Shown here in pieces: positions 54,744 through 62,212 of a DNA stretch of 64,000 bases. Numbering within the stretch: the stretch's first letter is position 1; every line of letters starts with the position of its first letter. Where the stretch lies: positions 1,116,001 to 1,180,000 of the forward strand of contig JACJNW010000028.1 in assembly GCA_014695195.1 (NCBI GenBank), in the 5' to 3' direction. The translations under genes and the position numbers were made by a program. The stretch comes from Cyanobacteria bacterium FACHB-DQ100. GTDB lineage: Bacteria > Cyanobacteriota > Cyanobacteriia > Leptolyngbyales > Leptolyngbyaceae. The notes under the pieces were generated by a model. It did not search any database and was not told the DNA's origin. It worked only from the letters and a program-made list of their open reading frames with translations.

Positions 54744-56342
54744 TTAATGGGGGGTTCGATTCAGCATCACTAGCTGGCTGACCGCTTCAAGCAGTTTATC
54801 CGGGTGAATGGGTTTAACAAGATGCTGCTGAAATCCAGCGAGAAGGGCTTGCTGCTGAGTCAGTTCAGACGCATAAGCTGTAAGCGCGATCGCAGGAATC
54901 CGCTGTGCCTCGTCGGAGCGCGATCGCACCGCTTGAATCAAGTCAAACCCATTTGCCTCTGGCATTCCTAAGTCACTCACAATTAAGTCAGGCGTGTAAC
55001 GATTGAGCGCAGCGATCGCGGCTGCAACTGATTCTGTAGCAGTCACGATCGCGCCACTACTTTCCAGCACAAACTGAATCAGATCGCGGCTATCTTGCTC
55101 ATCATCAATGATCAGAACGCGCACACCAACCAGGTTCACGTCTTTACCTGGCTCTAAAGAATGAGGAAACTTGATCACCTGATTTTCCACTTGAGGATTG
55201 GGCAGCGCGATCGCAAAGGTTGAACCCTGATCAACTCCGGCACTATCCACCTTGATTGTTCCGCCGTGCAGCTCAACTAAATTTCGCGTGATTGCTAACC
55301 CTAGCCCTAAGCCGCCAACTTTGCGCGTACTAGAAGCATCCGCTTGACGAAACGCCTCGAACACAAATGGCAGAAAATCTGGCGCAATGCCAGTTCCCGT
55401 ATCTTGAACAGACAAAACCGTTTGCTTAGATTCACGGCGGAGCGTTACCTCGATCGTTCCGCCCTCTGGAGTAAATTTGATCGCATTGGTGAGCAAGTTC
55501 CACACCACTTGTTGAAGTCGCATGGTATCTCCCACAATCGGAGCAGCGCGATCGGTCTGTAGCGCGATCTCAATCCCCTTATTCTCTGCCATCAACCGGA
55601 CAGTATCGAGCGCTGCTTGCACAATCAGAACGAGATCGACCGTATGCCGAGCGAGCGTTAATTTGCCGCGCAGAATTCGAGAAACATCGAGTAAATCATC
55701 GATTAATTGGGCTTGTAGGGCTGCGTTTCTGGCGATCGTCTCAAGGGCGCGTTGAACAGCCGCACCCGAAAGTCTGCCTTCAGCGAGTAATTTCGACCAG
55801 CCGAGGATGGGATTGAGGGGTGTCCGCAGTTCGTGGGACACCACCGCCAGAAATTCGTCTTTGACCCGATTTGCACTTTCGGCGCGTTCTTGAGCGTATT
55901 TGCGCTCTTTGGCTTCGGCAACTGCCCGATCGCGCATCTGACGATATTCCTGAACGCGAAAGGTTAAATCCGTCACGTCTTGAATCGAGATCAGCGCATA
56001 GAACCCTTCTTCCCCATCTGCGGGAATTGCCGTAATTGTGGTGTGCTGAATACGCTTGCTGCCATTTGGCAGCGTTACTGGAATCAAATAGTGATGCAGT
56101 TGTGAGGAGAAAATAGTCGGCGGGCCTCCTGCAAAAATGGGAGCCAAGCGATTGACATACAGGGCTTCAGCAAACCGGGGAAAAAATTCGCGAATCGCTT
56201 GTCCCTTAATGCGATCGCGCGGAATTTTTGTCCATTCTTCTAGACAGTGATTCCAAAACACCACTTGATAATCAGCGCGTAGAACGCAGACACCGAGCGG
56301 GATTTGATCTAATAGGCTGAAGCGATCGTGACCGTGGGACAT
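54744..56342 (-). CDS. PAS hybrid sensor histidine kinase with receiver
   Basis: The 532-residue soluble protein has a PAS domain (about 5-130, ADYQVVFWNHCLEEWTKIPR). HisKA follows with EFLAVVSHELRTPLNPILGW, then HATPase (VWNLLTNAIKFTPEGG, DTGTGIAPDFLPFVFEAF, GLGLAITRNLVELHGG) and a receiver (RVLIIDDEQDSRDLI, IVSDLGMPEANGFDL with the acceptor Asp). It resembles the kinase-receiver core of the GAF kinase at 32354-34504. It is 19 bases downstream of cheC on the same strand, so it may belong to the same chemotaxis-type operon. Confidence 0.92.
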   Translation of the reverse strand: MSHGHDRFSLLDQIPLGVCVLRADYQVVFWNHCLEEWTKIPRDRIKGQAIREFFPRFAEALYVNRLAPIFAGGPPTIFSSQLHHYLIPVTLPNGSKRIQHTTITAIPADGEEGFYALISIQDVTDLTFRVQEYRQMRDRAVAEAKERKYAQERAESANRVKDEFLAVVSHELRTPLNPILGWSKLLAEGRLSGAAVQRALETIARNAALQAQLIDDLLDVSRILRGKLTLARHTVDLVLIVQAALDTVRLMAENKGIEIALQTDRAAPIVGDTMRLQQVVWNLLTNAIKFTPEGGTIEVTLRRESKQTVLSVQDTGTGIAPDFLPFVFEAFRQADASSTRKVGGLGLGLAITRNLVELHGGTIKVDSAGVDQGSTFAIALPNPQVENQVIKFPHSLEPGKDVNLVGVRVLIIDDEQDSRDLIQFVLESSGAIVTATESVAAAIAALNRYTPDLIVSDLGMPEANGFDLIQAVRSRSDEAQRIPAIALTAYASELTQQQALLAGFQQHLVKPIHPDKLLEAVSQLVMLNRTPH

Positions 56343-56361
56343 GAGATTGAACTGCTCCTGC

Positions 56362-56988
56362 TCACAACGATGAGATTAGTCTCAGTTCTTCATTAATACA
56401 GATCAGGAGCGCATCGAAGGAAGCCATTTCAAAAATTAGAATAATTTCACCCATAATCTCAAGCTGTTCGATCTCAAATCTTGCTTGAGCCAGGAAAAAA
56501 ACAGTATCGAGTTCAAATGGGTAATTTTCAGATAGAAGATGGTCAAGCTTGTCCTCGGAGTAGGTCGGCAGCGCATAATCCATTTGTCGCCGCAGTAAGT
56601 TACTGATTGATCCGAGCACTCCGTTGATCACGATGTTTCCCACTTCGGTCAAGGTACCAATTTTCACGGCATCCAGATCCGGAGAATCGCGCTCCTCACC
56701 GGTTAACAGCGAGACGAGCGCAGCAGCACTATCCGTGGGAAAGACTAATTCTGCGCTGCCAGTAAAGCTGCCTGAGAATTTTAATCCCACTGTGGATAAA
56801 CAATGACCATTAAACTGCGCTGCTAGTTCTTGCTGCAAGGTTGTGCTATCAAACACTTGTAAAACTGGAACATTCAGCACGATCGGGGATGCTACCATTT
56901 CGTTCAGCATGGCTCCAGCTCGCCCAACACCAATGTTGATAAACTCCTGAAGCGCATCCAGTTGCTCGTCTGTAATCAGTGGCATCAA
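56362..56988 (-). CDS. cheC: CheC-family CheY-P phosphatase
   Basis: CheC dephosphorylates CheY-P and, in Bacillus, binds CheD. The 208-residue protein has the duplicated CheC fold with both active-site helices visible: LQEFINIGVGRAGAMLNE (Glu, Asn) and GTLTEVGNIVINGVLGSI (Glu, Asn), each followed by the conserved proline about 23 residues later (ASPIVLNVP and DYALPTYS). No CheD was seen. Its ATG overlaps the stop of the upstream cheY (ATGA), implying coupling. CheC is much less common in cyanobacteria than CheA/CheW (my recollection). Confidence 0.9.
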   Translation of the reverse strand: MMPLITDEQLDALQEFINIGVGRAGAMLNEMVASPIVLNVPVLQVFDSTTLQQELAAQFNGHCLSTVGLKFSGSFTGSAELVFPTDSAAALVSLLTGEERDSPDLDAVKIGTLTEVGNIVINGVLGSISNLLRRQMDYALPTYSEDKLDHLLSENYPFELDTVFFLAQARFEIEQLEIMGEIILIFEMASFDALLICINEELRLISSL

Positions 56989-57374
56989 ACATCGGCTCCT
57001 TCTGGCTGCAAGAGTTGGCGAATCGTCTGCCGCACTTGATCTTCTTTTGCGGGTTTGTTGATAAAGCTTGCGGCTCCCAGTGCAACTCCACGTTCGCGAG
57101 AGGCATCCTGGATATCCGCTGTGATAATTGCGATCGGAATTGTCTCACCTTGCTCTCGTAGCATTTGCAAGAGTTGAAAGCCATCCACATCTGGCATGAG
57201 CAAATCTGTCAGAATACAGCTTGGGTGATGTTGCTGCACCATCTCTAGCGCCTGTTGTCCGTTACAGGCTTCTAACACTTGATAGCCTTCCGCTTCTACA
57301 TACTTGCGAAGCATCCGTCGTGAGAACGCTGCATCATCCACAATCAGCACTGAAGTCAAATTTGCATCGTCCAC
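56985..57374 (-). CDS. CheY-like single-domain response regulator
   Basis: From the GTG at 57374 the protein has 129 residues, a single receiver domain: SVLIVDDAAFSRRMLRKYVE (acidic pair), CILTDLLMPDVDGFQLLQML (acceptor Asp), IAIITADIQDASRERG (Thr switch) and the lysine in FINKPAKED. A Shine-Dalgarno-like AGGAA precedes the GTG. The frame is open further upstream into the InsA-like gene, but that part lacks receiver features. Its neighbours (cheC, CheA/CheW/MCP divergent) make it the likely CheY of this pathway. Confidence 0.9.
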   Translation of the reverse strand: MDDANLTSVLIVDDAAFSRRMLRKYVEAEGYQVLEACNGQQALEMVQQHHPSCILTDLLMPDVDGFQLLQMLREQGETIPIAIITADIQDASRERGVALGAASFINKPAKEDQVRQTIRQLLQPEGADV

Positions 57375-57403
57375 GGTTCCTACCCCTTTCACTATTGCGC
57401 ATA

Positions 57404-57697
57404 TTATTCTGTGGAGTCTAGTTCCTCTCCGCAAGATAGTTCCAAAACGTTCAAATCGACTCCTCGAAGCCAACTTAAAACGGTGGTGTGATGAATATCC
57501 GTCATTTTTTCGATGCGTCGGGTACTCATACCTCTGAGATACATCTGAATGCAAAGCTGCTTGATGTCTTCTGAGTAGCGAGTTTGTTTGTAGGACGCTA
57601 GAAACTGCCGTCCACAGCGTTTGCACTTGTGGCACTGAACGTGATTGCGGTGCCCATTCCGGTGGAGTTCAGTCGAACCGCAGGTTGGACAATCCAT
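57404..57697 (-). CDS. IS1 InsA-like zinc-ribbon/HTH protein, orphan
   Basis: The 97-residue protein starts with a zinc ribbon (CPTCGSTELHRNGHRNHVQC, then KCKRCGRQFL: CxxC ... CxxC plus CxxC) and continues with a helix-turn-helix (IKQLCIQMYLRGMSTRRIEK, HTTVLSWLRGV). This is the InsA N-terminal domain layout of IS1-family elements. No InsB catalytic part is present downstream; the CheY gene starts 29 bases after it. It may be a truncated IS1 remnant or a domesticated DNA-binding regulator. A 13-base tandem repeat lies just upstream. Confidence 0.7.
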   Translation of the reverse strand: MDCPTCGSTELHRNGHRNHVQCHKCKRCGRQFLASYKQTRYSEDIKQLCIQMYLRGMSTRRIEKMTDIHHTTVLSWLRGVDLNVLELSCGEELDSTE

Positions 57698-57707
57698 ATC
57701 CCCCTAT

Positions 57708-57733
57708 CAAGTGAATTTTCCAAGTGAATTTTC
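57708..57733. repeat. Perfect tandem 13-base repeat upstream of the InsA-like gene
   Basis: CAAGTGAATTTTC occurs twice in immediate succession (57708-57720 and 57721-57733), 10 bases upstream of the InsA-like start codon and in the divergent cheA promoter region. It could be an operator for the HTH protein or the trace of an insertion end. Confidence 0.6.
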
Positions 57734-57842
57734 ATTAGTGTTCAGCATTCCTTTTGGATCAACGTCTATCTTAGGGTAGATTGTGAGTCGTGTTCATCCT
57801 CCGTAGGATAGGAATAGTGGGCACCTGTTGAGTCCGGAGTAC

Positions 57843-59966
57843 ATGCAGCCTTTGAATGAAATCGATGCAGAAGATTTAAAGGTTTTTCTGGTTGAGAGTC
57901 ACGAGATTCTTGCCCAGTTTGAGCAGGATGTTTTACACCTAGAAAATAGCTCTCTTGACCCCGCTCTGCTGCATCGGATGTATCGTGCCTTGCATACGAT
58001 TAAGGGAAACTGTGGATTTATTCCGTTTCCGAAACTTGAAGCGATCGCTCATGCAGGAGAGGCACTGCTCGACAAGATTCGGACGGCTCAGCGCCGAATT
58101 TCTCCTGAGATTGCAACAGTGCTGCTGCAGCTCACAGACGTGATTCGACAGATTTTACGCACGATCGAAATTACCAAAACCGAGGGCAATCAGGATTATT
58201 CCAGCTTGATTGCAACGTTAACGGCGCTTTGCGCGGTGGATGCTGCGATCGATGGCATCAATCCCAGAGAAAGTTTGGAAGATGCCGAAGCAAAAGCTTT
58301 AACCCCGTTTAATTCTACGATTCGAGTTCAAATCGATTTACTCGACCATTTGATGAATCTAATGGGTGAACTGGTTCTCGCGCGCAATCGAATGCTGCAA
58401 CTCACCGCAACAAGCAGCGATGCTGCTTTAGTTTCAACCTGTCAGCAAATTAATCTGATTACGAATGAACTGCAAGATCAGGTGATGCAGACGCGCATGC
58501 AGTCGCTTCATACGCTCTGGCGGACTCTGCCCCGATTTGTGCGAGATCTAGCAATCGCCTGTAGTAAAGAAGTGACGCTGGTTCTCGAAGGGGATGAAAC
58601 CGAACTCGATCGTAGTCTTGTTGCAGCGATTAAAGATCCTCTGACGCATTTAATTCGCAATTGTATTGATCATGGGATTGAACTCTCAACGGCTAGACTG
58701 GCGGCGGGTAAATCGGCTGCCGGTATGCTCAAGTTAAGAGCCGCTCAAGAAAGCGGCAAAGTAATTCTAGAAATCAGCGATGATGGCGCGGGCATTGATC
58801 CCCAGCAGATTAAGGTTCGATCGCAGCAACTCGGCTTAATTAGCGCCACCGAAGCGGAATTAATCAGCGACCAAGAGGCGTTGGCTCTGATTTTTCAGCC
58901 TGGATTTTCGACGGCGACAGAAGTGACCCGCTTATCTGGGCGCGGAGTTGGTTTAGATGTCGTGCGGCGAAACATTGAAGCGGTTAAAGGCACGGTCGAG
59001 GTTGAGAGCCAATTAGGTCAGGGAACTACATTTCGCCTGAAAATTCCCCTGACGTTAGCTATTATTCCGACGCTATTGGTGAAAAGTGGAGGTGAGCGAT
59101 TTGCAATTCCTCAAGCCAGCATCCAGGAACTGGTGAGAATCGAAGGGAAAGAACAAATTGATCGAAGCATTGAAACAGTGCTGAATGCTCCTGTGTATCG
59201 ACTGCGCGGACAGATTCTGCCTTTGGTTAATCTTGCTTCCGTTCTACAGCTATCAACCACAACAACTGATGTGGTTTATTTCGTTGTGATTACCGTCGAT
59301 CGATATCACTATGGCTTGCTTGTGGATGAGATTGAAGATACTCAGGATATTGTGATTAAGCCGCTCAGTAAACAGTTAAAGTCGCTGGAGATGTTTGCAG
59401 GCGCGACCGTTTTAGGAGATGGAACCGCGGCGCTGATCCTTGATGCTGCTGGACTTGCTCGATATGCAGGTGTTCAAAAGCAGATTCCCATTTCAACTGC
59501 GGTCTCTGAATCAGAACAACGCGATCGTCAATTGATTCTGATTGTGCTTGGGACTGAGAATACTCGGATGGGAATTGTTCTGACTCAGGCAACTCGACTA
59601 GAAACAATTTCCAGGACAAGGATTGAACAAGTAGGACAGCAACTTCTGATGCAATATAGCGATCGCGTCGTTGCTTTGATTGATCTACAAGCCGTTTTCA
59701 CCGGAAAGCCTCGTTCTCTCAATCAGTTTGAGGAGAGTATCCCGATCGTCGTGATCACACTTGATCAGAATCGCACTGTTGGATTGATGGTGAATCAAAT
59801 TCTCGACATCGTAGAAGAATCGCTGACGGTGACAGGAGCGGCAATTCGTCCGGGTGCTCACTGTTATGCAACGGTTCAAGGTCAGATTACTGAAATTTTG
59901 GACTTAGACGCGATCGTCGAGCTAGCCAATCCTTATCGAGTTCCCGAACTCACAACCAGGAGGTGA
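57843..59966 (+). CDS. cheA: Chemotaxis histidine kinase CheA
   Basis: CheA phosphorylates CheY in response to MCP signals. From the ATG at 57843 the protein has 707 residues: Hpt domain (about 5-110, His51 in RALHTIKGNCGFI), no separate CheY-binding P2 region, dimerisation helices (LLDHLMNLMGELVLARNRML), HATPase (DPLTHLIRNCIDHGIE, ISDDGAGIDPQQIK, SGRGVGLDVVRRNIE), a CheW-like domain (LPLVNLASVLQLS) and a second CheW-like domain at the C-terminus (QLILIVLGTENTRMG). Two CheW modules are not the standard CheA layout. A TTG start 15 bases upstream is possible; CheW follows with a small overlap or gap. Confidence 0.92.
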   Translation: MQPLNEIDAEDLKVFLVESHEILAQFEQDVLHLENSSLDPALLHRMYRALHTIKGNCGFIPFPKLEAIAHAGEALLDKIRTAQRRISPEIATVLLQLTDVIRQILRTIEITKTEGNQDYSSLIATLTALCAVDAAIDGINPRESLEDAEAKALTPFNSTIRVQIDLLDHLMNLMGELVLARNRMLQLTATSSDAALVSTCQQINLITNELQDQVMQTRMQSLHTLWRTLPRFVRDLAIACSKEVTLVLEGDETELDRSLVAAIKDPLTHLIRNCIDHGIELSTARLAAGKSAAGMLKLRAAQESGKVILEISDDGAGIDPQQIKVRSQQLGLISATEAELISDQEALALIFQPGFSTATEVTRLSGRGVGLDVVRRNIEAVKGTVEVESQLGQGTTFRLKIPLTLAIIPTLLVKSGGERFAIPQASIQELVRIEGKEQIDRSIETVLNAPVYRLRGQILPLVNLASVLQLSTTTTDVVYFVVITVDRYHYGLLVDEIEDTQDIVIKPLSKQLKSLEMFAGATVLGDGTAALILDAAGLARYAGVQKQIPISTAVSESEQRDRQLILIVLGTENTRMGIVLTQATRLETISRTRIEQVGQQLLMQYSDRVVALIDLQAVFTGKPRSLNQFEESIPIVVITLDQNRTVGLMVNQILDIVEESLTVTGAAIRPGAHCYATVQGQITEILDLDAIVELANPYRVPELTTRR

Positions 59967-59974
59967 AGCAATCA

Positions 59975-60448
59975 ATGACGATTCAACAGGTATGCACTTT
60001 CTATCTCAAGGGTTCCTACTTTGGCATCGAGATTGAGCAGGTGCAAGAAATCATTCGCCAACCCCCGCTCACCCGAATTCCGCTCGCGCCTCCAGACATT
60101 TGCGGCTTAATGAATCTGCGCGGACAGGTGATTCCCGTCGTGGATTTGCCTTGTCGATTGGGACTGCGATCGGCATCCTGTGGCATTGGCGAGGAAACGA
60201 CTTACAACGTGATTGTGAACACGATCGACGATGTGATCAGTTTCATTGTTGAGGACATTGGAGATATCTTGTCCTGTGACAGCGAAACATTTGAGCCGCC
60301 GCCTGCTAATTTGACTGCTCACATTCGAGGCTTTCTAAAAGGCGCATACAAACTTGAGCAAGGTGTTCTGCTGATCTTGGATACTATCAAAATCTCAGAT
60401 TCAACCAAATTTTCAGATTCAACCCTAATCACGAGTTCGCTCAATTAA
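59975..60448 (+). CDS. cheW: Chemotaxis coupling protein CheW
   Basis: CheW links receptors to CheA. The 157-residue protein has the SH3-like duplicate fold: [60 protein letters not shown] and the C-terminal [15 protein letters not shown] at 59975 is chosen because AGGAGG lies 6-11 bases upstream; GTG 59963 would overlap the cheA stop. It sits between cheA and the MCP gene in a clear operon. Confidence 0.92.
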   Translation: MTIQQVCTFYLKGSYFGIEIEQVQEIIRQPPLTRIPLAPPDICGLMNLRGQVIPVVDLPCRLGLRSASCGIGEETTYNVIVNTIDDVISFIVEDIGDILSCDSETFEPPPANLTAHIRGFLKGAYKLEQGVLLILDTIKISDSTKFSDSTLITSSLN

Positions 60449-60462
60449 CTAAGGATATCTCG

Positions 60463-61866
60463 ATGGTTTCTAATTCAACCCCAAAAACAGCAAGCGCTGG
60501 ATCGGCAACCGCGATGAAAGCACATATGCAGCAACTTTTACAGGCAATGCAAGCCGCAAACGCAGGCGATTTCTCGGTTCGTTTAGATGAGAACAACGGC
60601 TTCGGCGAGATAGCGCGAGAATTCAATCAGTTAATGATCCGCAATCAGAGCCTGACGCAAGGAATGAGCGAAGCCGAGCAAGTGTTAAGCGCGATCGCGC
60701 AAGGCGACCTCAGCCAAAAAATGTCAACCAGTGAGGAATCTCTCCCAATCGCACCGATCGTCAACGATCTAATCGATCGGCTTAATCTTTACACTGCCGA
60801 ATTTACGCGAGTTGTGAGAGAAATGGGCACCGAAGGCAATCTGGAAATAGTTGCAACGATCGCAGGCGCAACAGGAATCTGGCAGGAGCTGATCGAAACC
60901 GTCAATCAGATGGCTCACGATATCACTGAGCAAGTTCGCGGCATTGCTGAGATCTCTTGTGCTGTTGCTCAAGGAGATTTGGCAAACCAAATCGAAGCAG
61001 AAAACACCGGAGAATTTCGCACCCTCACCCGCAGCATCAACCAAATGATCGAAAATCTCCGGTGTTCGCTGCGGCAGATTACAGAAGTGGCAACAACGGT
61101 CGCGACCGCAGCCGAAGAACTTTCTGCTGTGAGTCATGAAATGACCGGCAATGCAGGACAAACGGCTGAACAAGCAACCTCGGCTTCGGCTTCGGCGGAA
61201 CAAGTGAGCCAGAATGCAGCCACGGTTGCTACAGCGATCGAAGAAATGAACGCGAGCATCCGAGAAATTGCGAAAAGCGCAGCAGAAGCCGCAAAAGTCG
61301 CGAGCGATGCGGTCAGAACTTCCGATCAAACCAACGCGACGATCACAAAGCTGGGTCAAAGCAGCGTTGAAATTGGCAAAGTGATCAAAGTGATTACCTC
61401 GATCGCGCAGCAAACTAATTTGCTGGCATTAAACGCCACGATCGAAGCGGCACGAGCGGGAGATGCAGGTCGAGGCTTTGCGGTTGTTGCCAATGAAGTC
61501 AAAGAGCTGGCAAAACAAACCGCCGCCGCCACCGAAGATATTAGTCAACGAATTGAAGCGATTCAGACGGATACAAGCGGTGCGGTTGAAGCGATCACTC
61601 AAATTACAGCCGTGATCAACCAAATTAACGACATTCAAAATACGATCGCCAGCGCGGTTGAAGAACAAACGGCAACGACGAATGAAATCTCTCGTAATGT
61701 TGCAGAAGCTGCAAAGGGAAGTTCAGATATCGCCAAGAATATTGGAGTGGTGGCTCAAAATGCTCAGACGACCACGATCGGAGCAAGTAACACGGCTCAA
61801 GCAGCAATGCAACTGGCGCAGATGGCAGTCAACTTACAAACGATTATCAGTCAATTTCAGATATAA
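60463..61866 (+). CDS. Soluble methyl-accepting chemotaxis protein
   Basis: The 467-residue protein has no membrane segment. It has HAMP-like repeats (about 25-200, GDFSVRL, ...[11 protein letters not shown], ...[11 protein letters not shown]) followed by the MCP signalling domain with the hairpin tip [20 protein letters not shown] and [19 protein letters not shown]. Lacking a ligand domain, it may receive its input from partners, for example the neighbouring kinases. No CheR or CheB methylation genes are present in the window, so adaptation enzymes must be elsewhere or absent. Confidence 0.92.
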   Translation: MVSNSTPKTASAGSATAMKAHMQQLLQAMQAANAGDFSVRLDENNGFGEIAREFNQLMIRNQSLTQGMSEAEQVLSAIAQGDLSQKMSTSEESLPIAPIVNDLIDRLNLYTAEFTRVVREMGTEGNLEIVATIAGATGIWQELIETVNQMAHDITEQVRGIAEISCAVAQGDLANQIEAENTGEFRTLTRSINQMIENLRCSLRQITEVATTVATAAEELSAVSHEMTGNAGQTAEQATSASASAEQVSQNAATVATAIEEMNASIREIAKSAAEAAKVASDAVRTSDQTNATITKLGQSSVEIGKVIKVITSIAQQTNLLALNATIEAARAGDAGRGFAVVANEVKELAKQTAAATEDISQRIEAIQTDTSGAVEAITQITAVINQINDIQNTIASAVEEQTATTNEISRNVAEAAKGSSDIAKNIGVVAQNAQTTTIGASNTAQAAMQLAQMAVNLQTIISQFQI

Positions 61867-62212
61867 AGGGAATTTTGATACTCCCGAATCTGCGGTCAAT
61901 CTGTTTGACCGTCGATTGAAGCTTTCTAGCGTTCAGGGGGAGCAAGATAATCGCTAGAACATGACCTAATGATTCAGCTGCCAGATTTTGGAACAGGATA
62001 CTCTTCTCGTTTTCAGGTTTGACCTGGGGATGCTTGTATACGCATTGTGAAACAGAGGAAACTCAAAAAATTGTTCATTCATTAGTTCGGCAAGGACTTT
62101 GGCGGCACGGCGGCAAGCAGGAGCAAGCATAATATTTATAAAGGGACGGGACTGACGGCTTCCCCCACTCGAGCCGCGAAATGCCTAATATGAAGAAGAG
62201 AAAGGAAGGCGA
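61867..62212. other. 346-base intergenic region between the MCP gene and the sensor kinase
   Basis: No gene, terminator hairpin or named element was recognised with confidence. It should hold the promoter of the downstream sensor kinase. Confidence 0.5.

Noticed and set aside
54745-54775. GGTTCGATTC resembling a tRNA T-loop
   Set aside because: There is no cloverleaf, acceptor stem or anticodon context, and the bases overlap the hybrid kinase stop; coincidence.
56985-57635. 216-residue version of the CheY-like regulator
   Set aside because: The extra N-terminal 87 residues overlap the InsA-like gene in another frame and have no receiver-domain features; the GTG at 57374 has a ribosome-binding site and gives a normal CheY.
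57404-57697. Intact IS1-family insertion sequence
   Set aside because: Only the InsA-like part is present; no InsB catalytic domain or terminal inverted repeats were found around it, so it was called an orphan gene rather than an IS.
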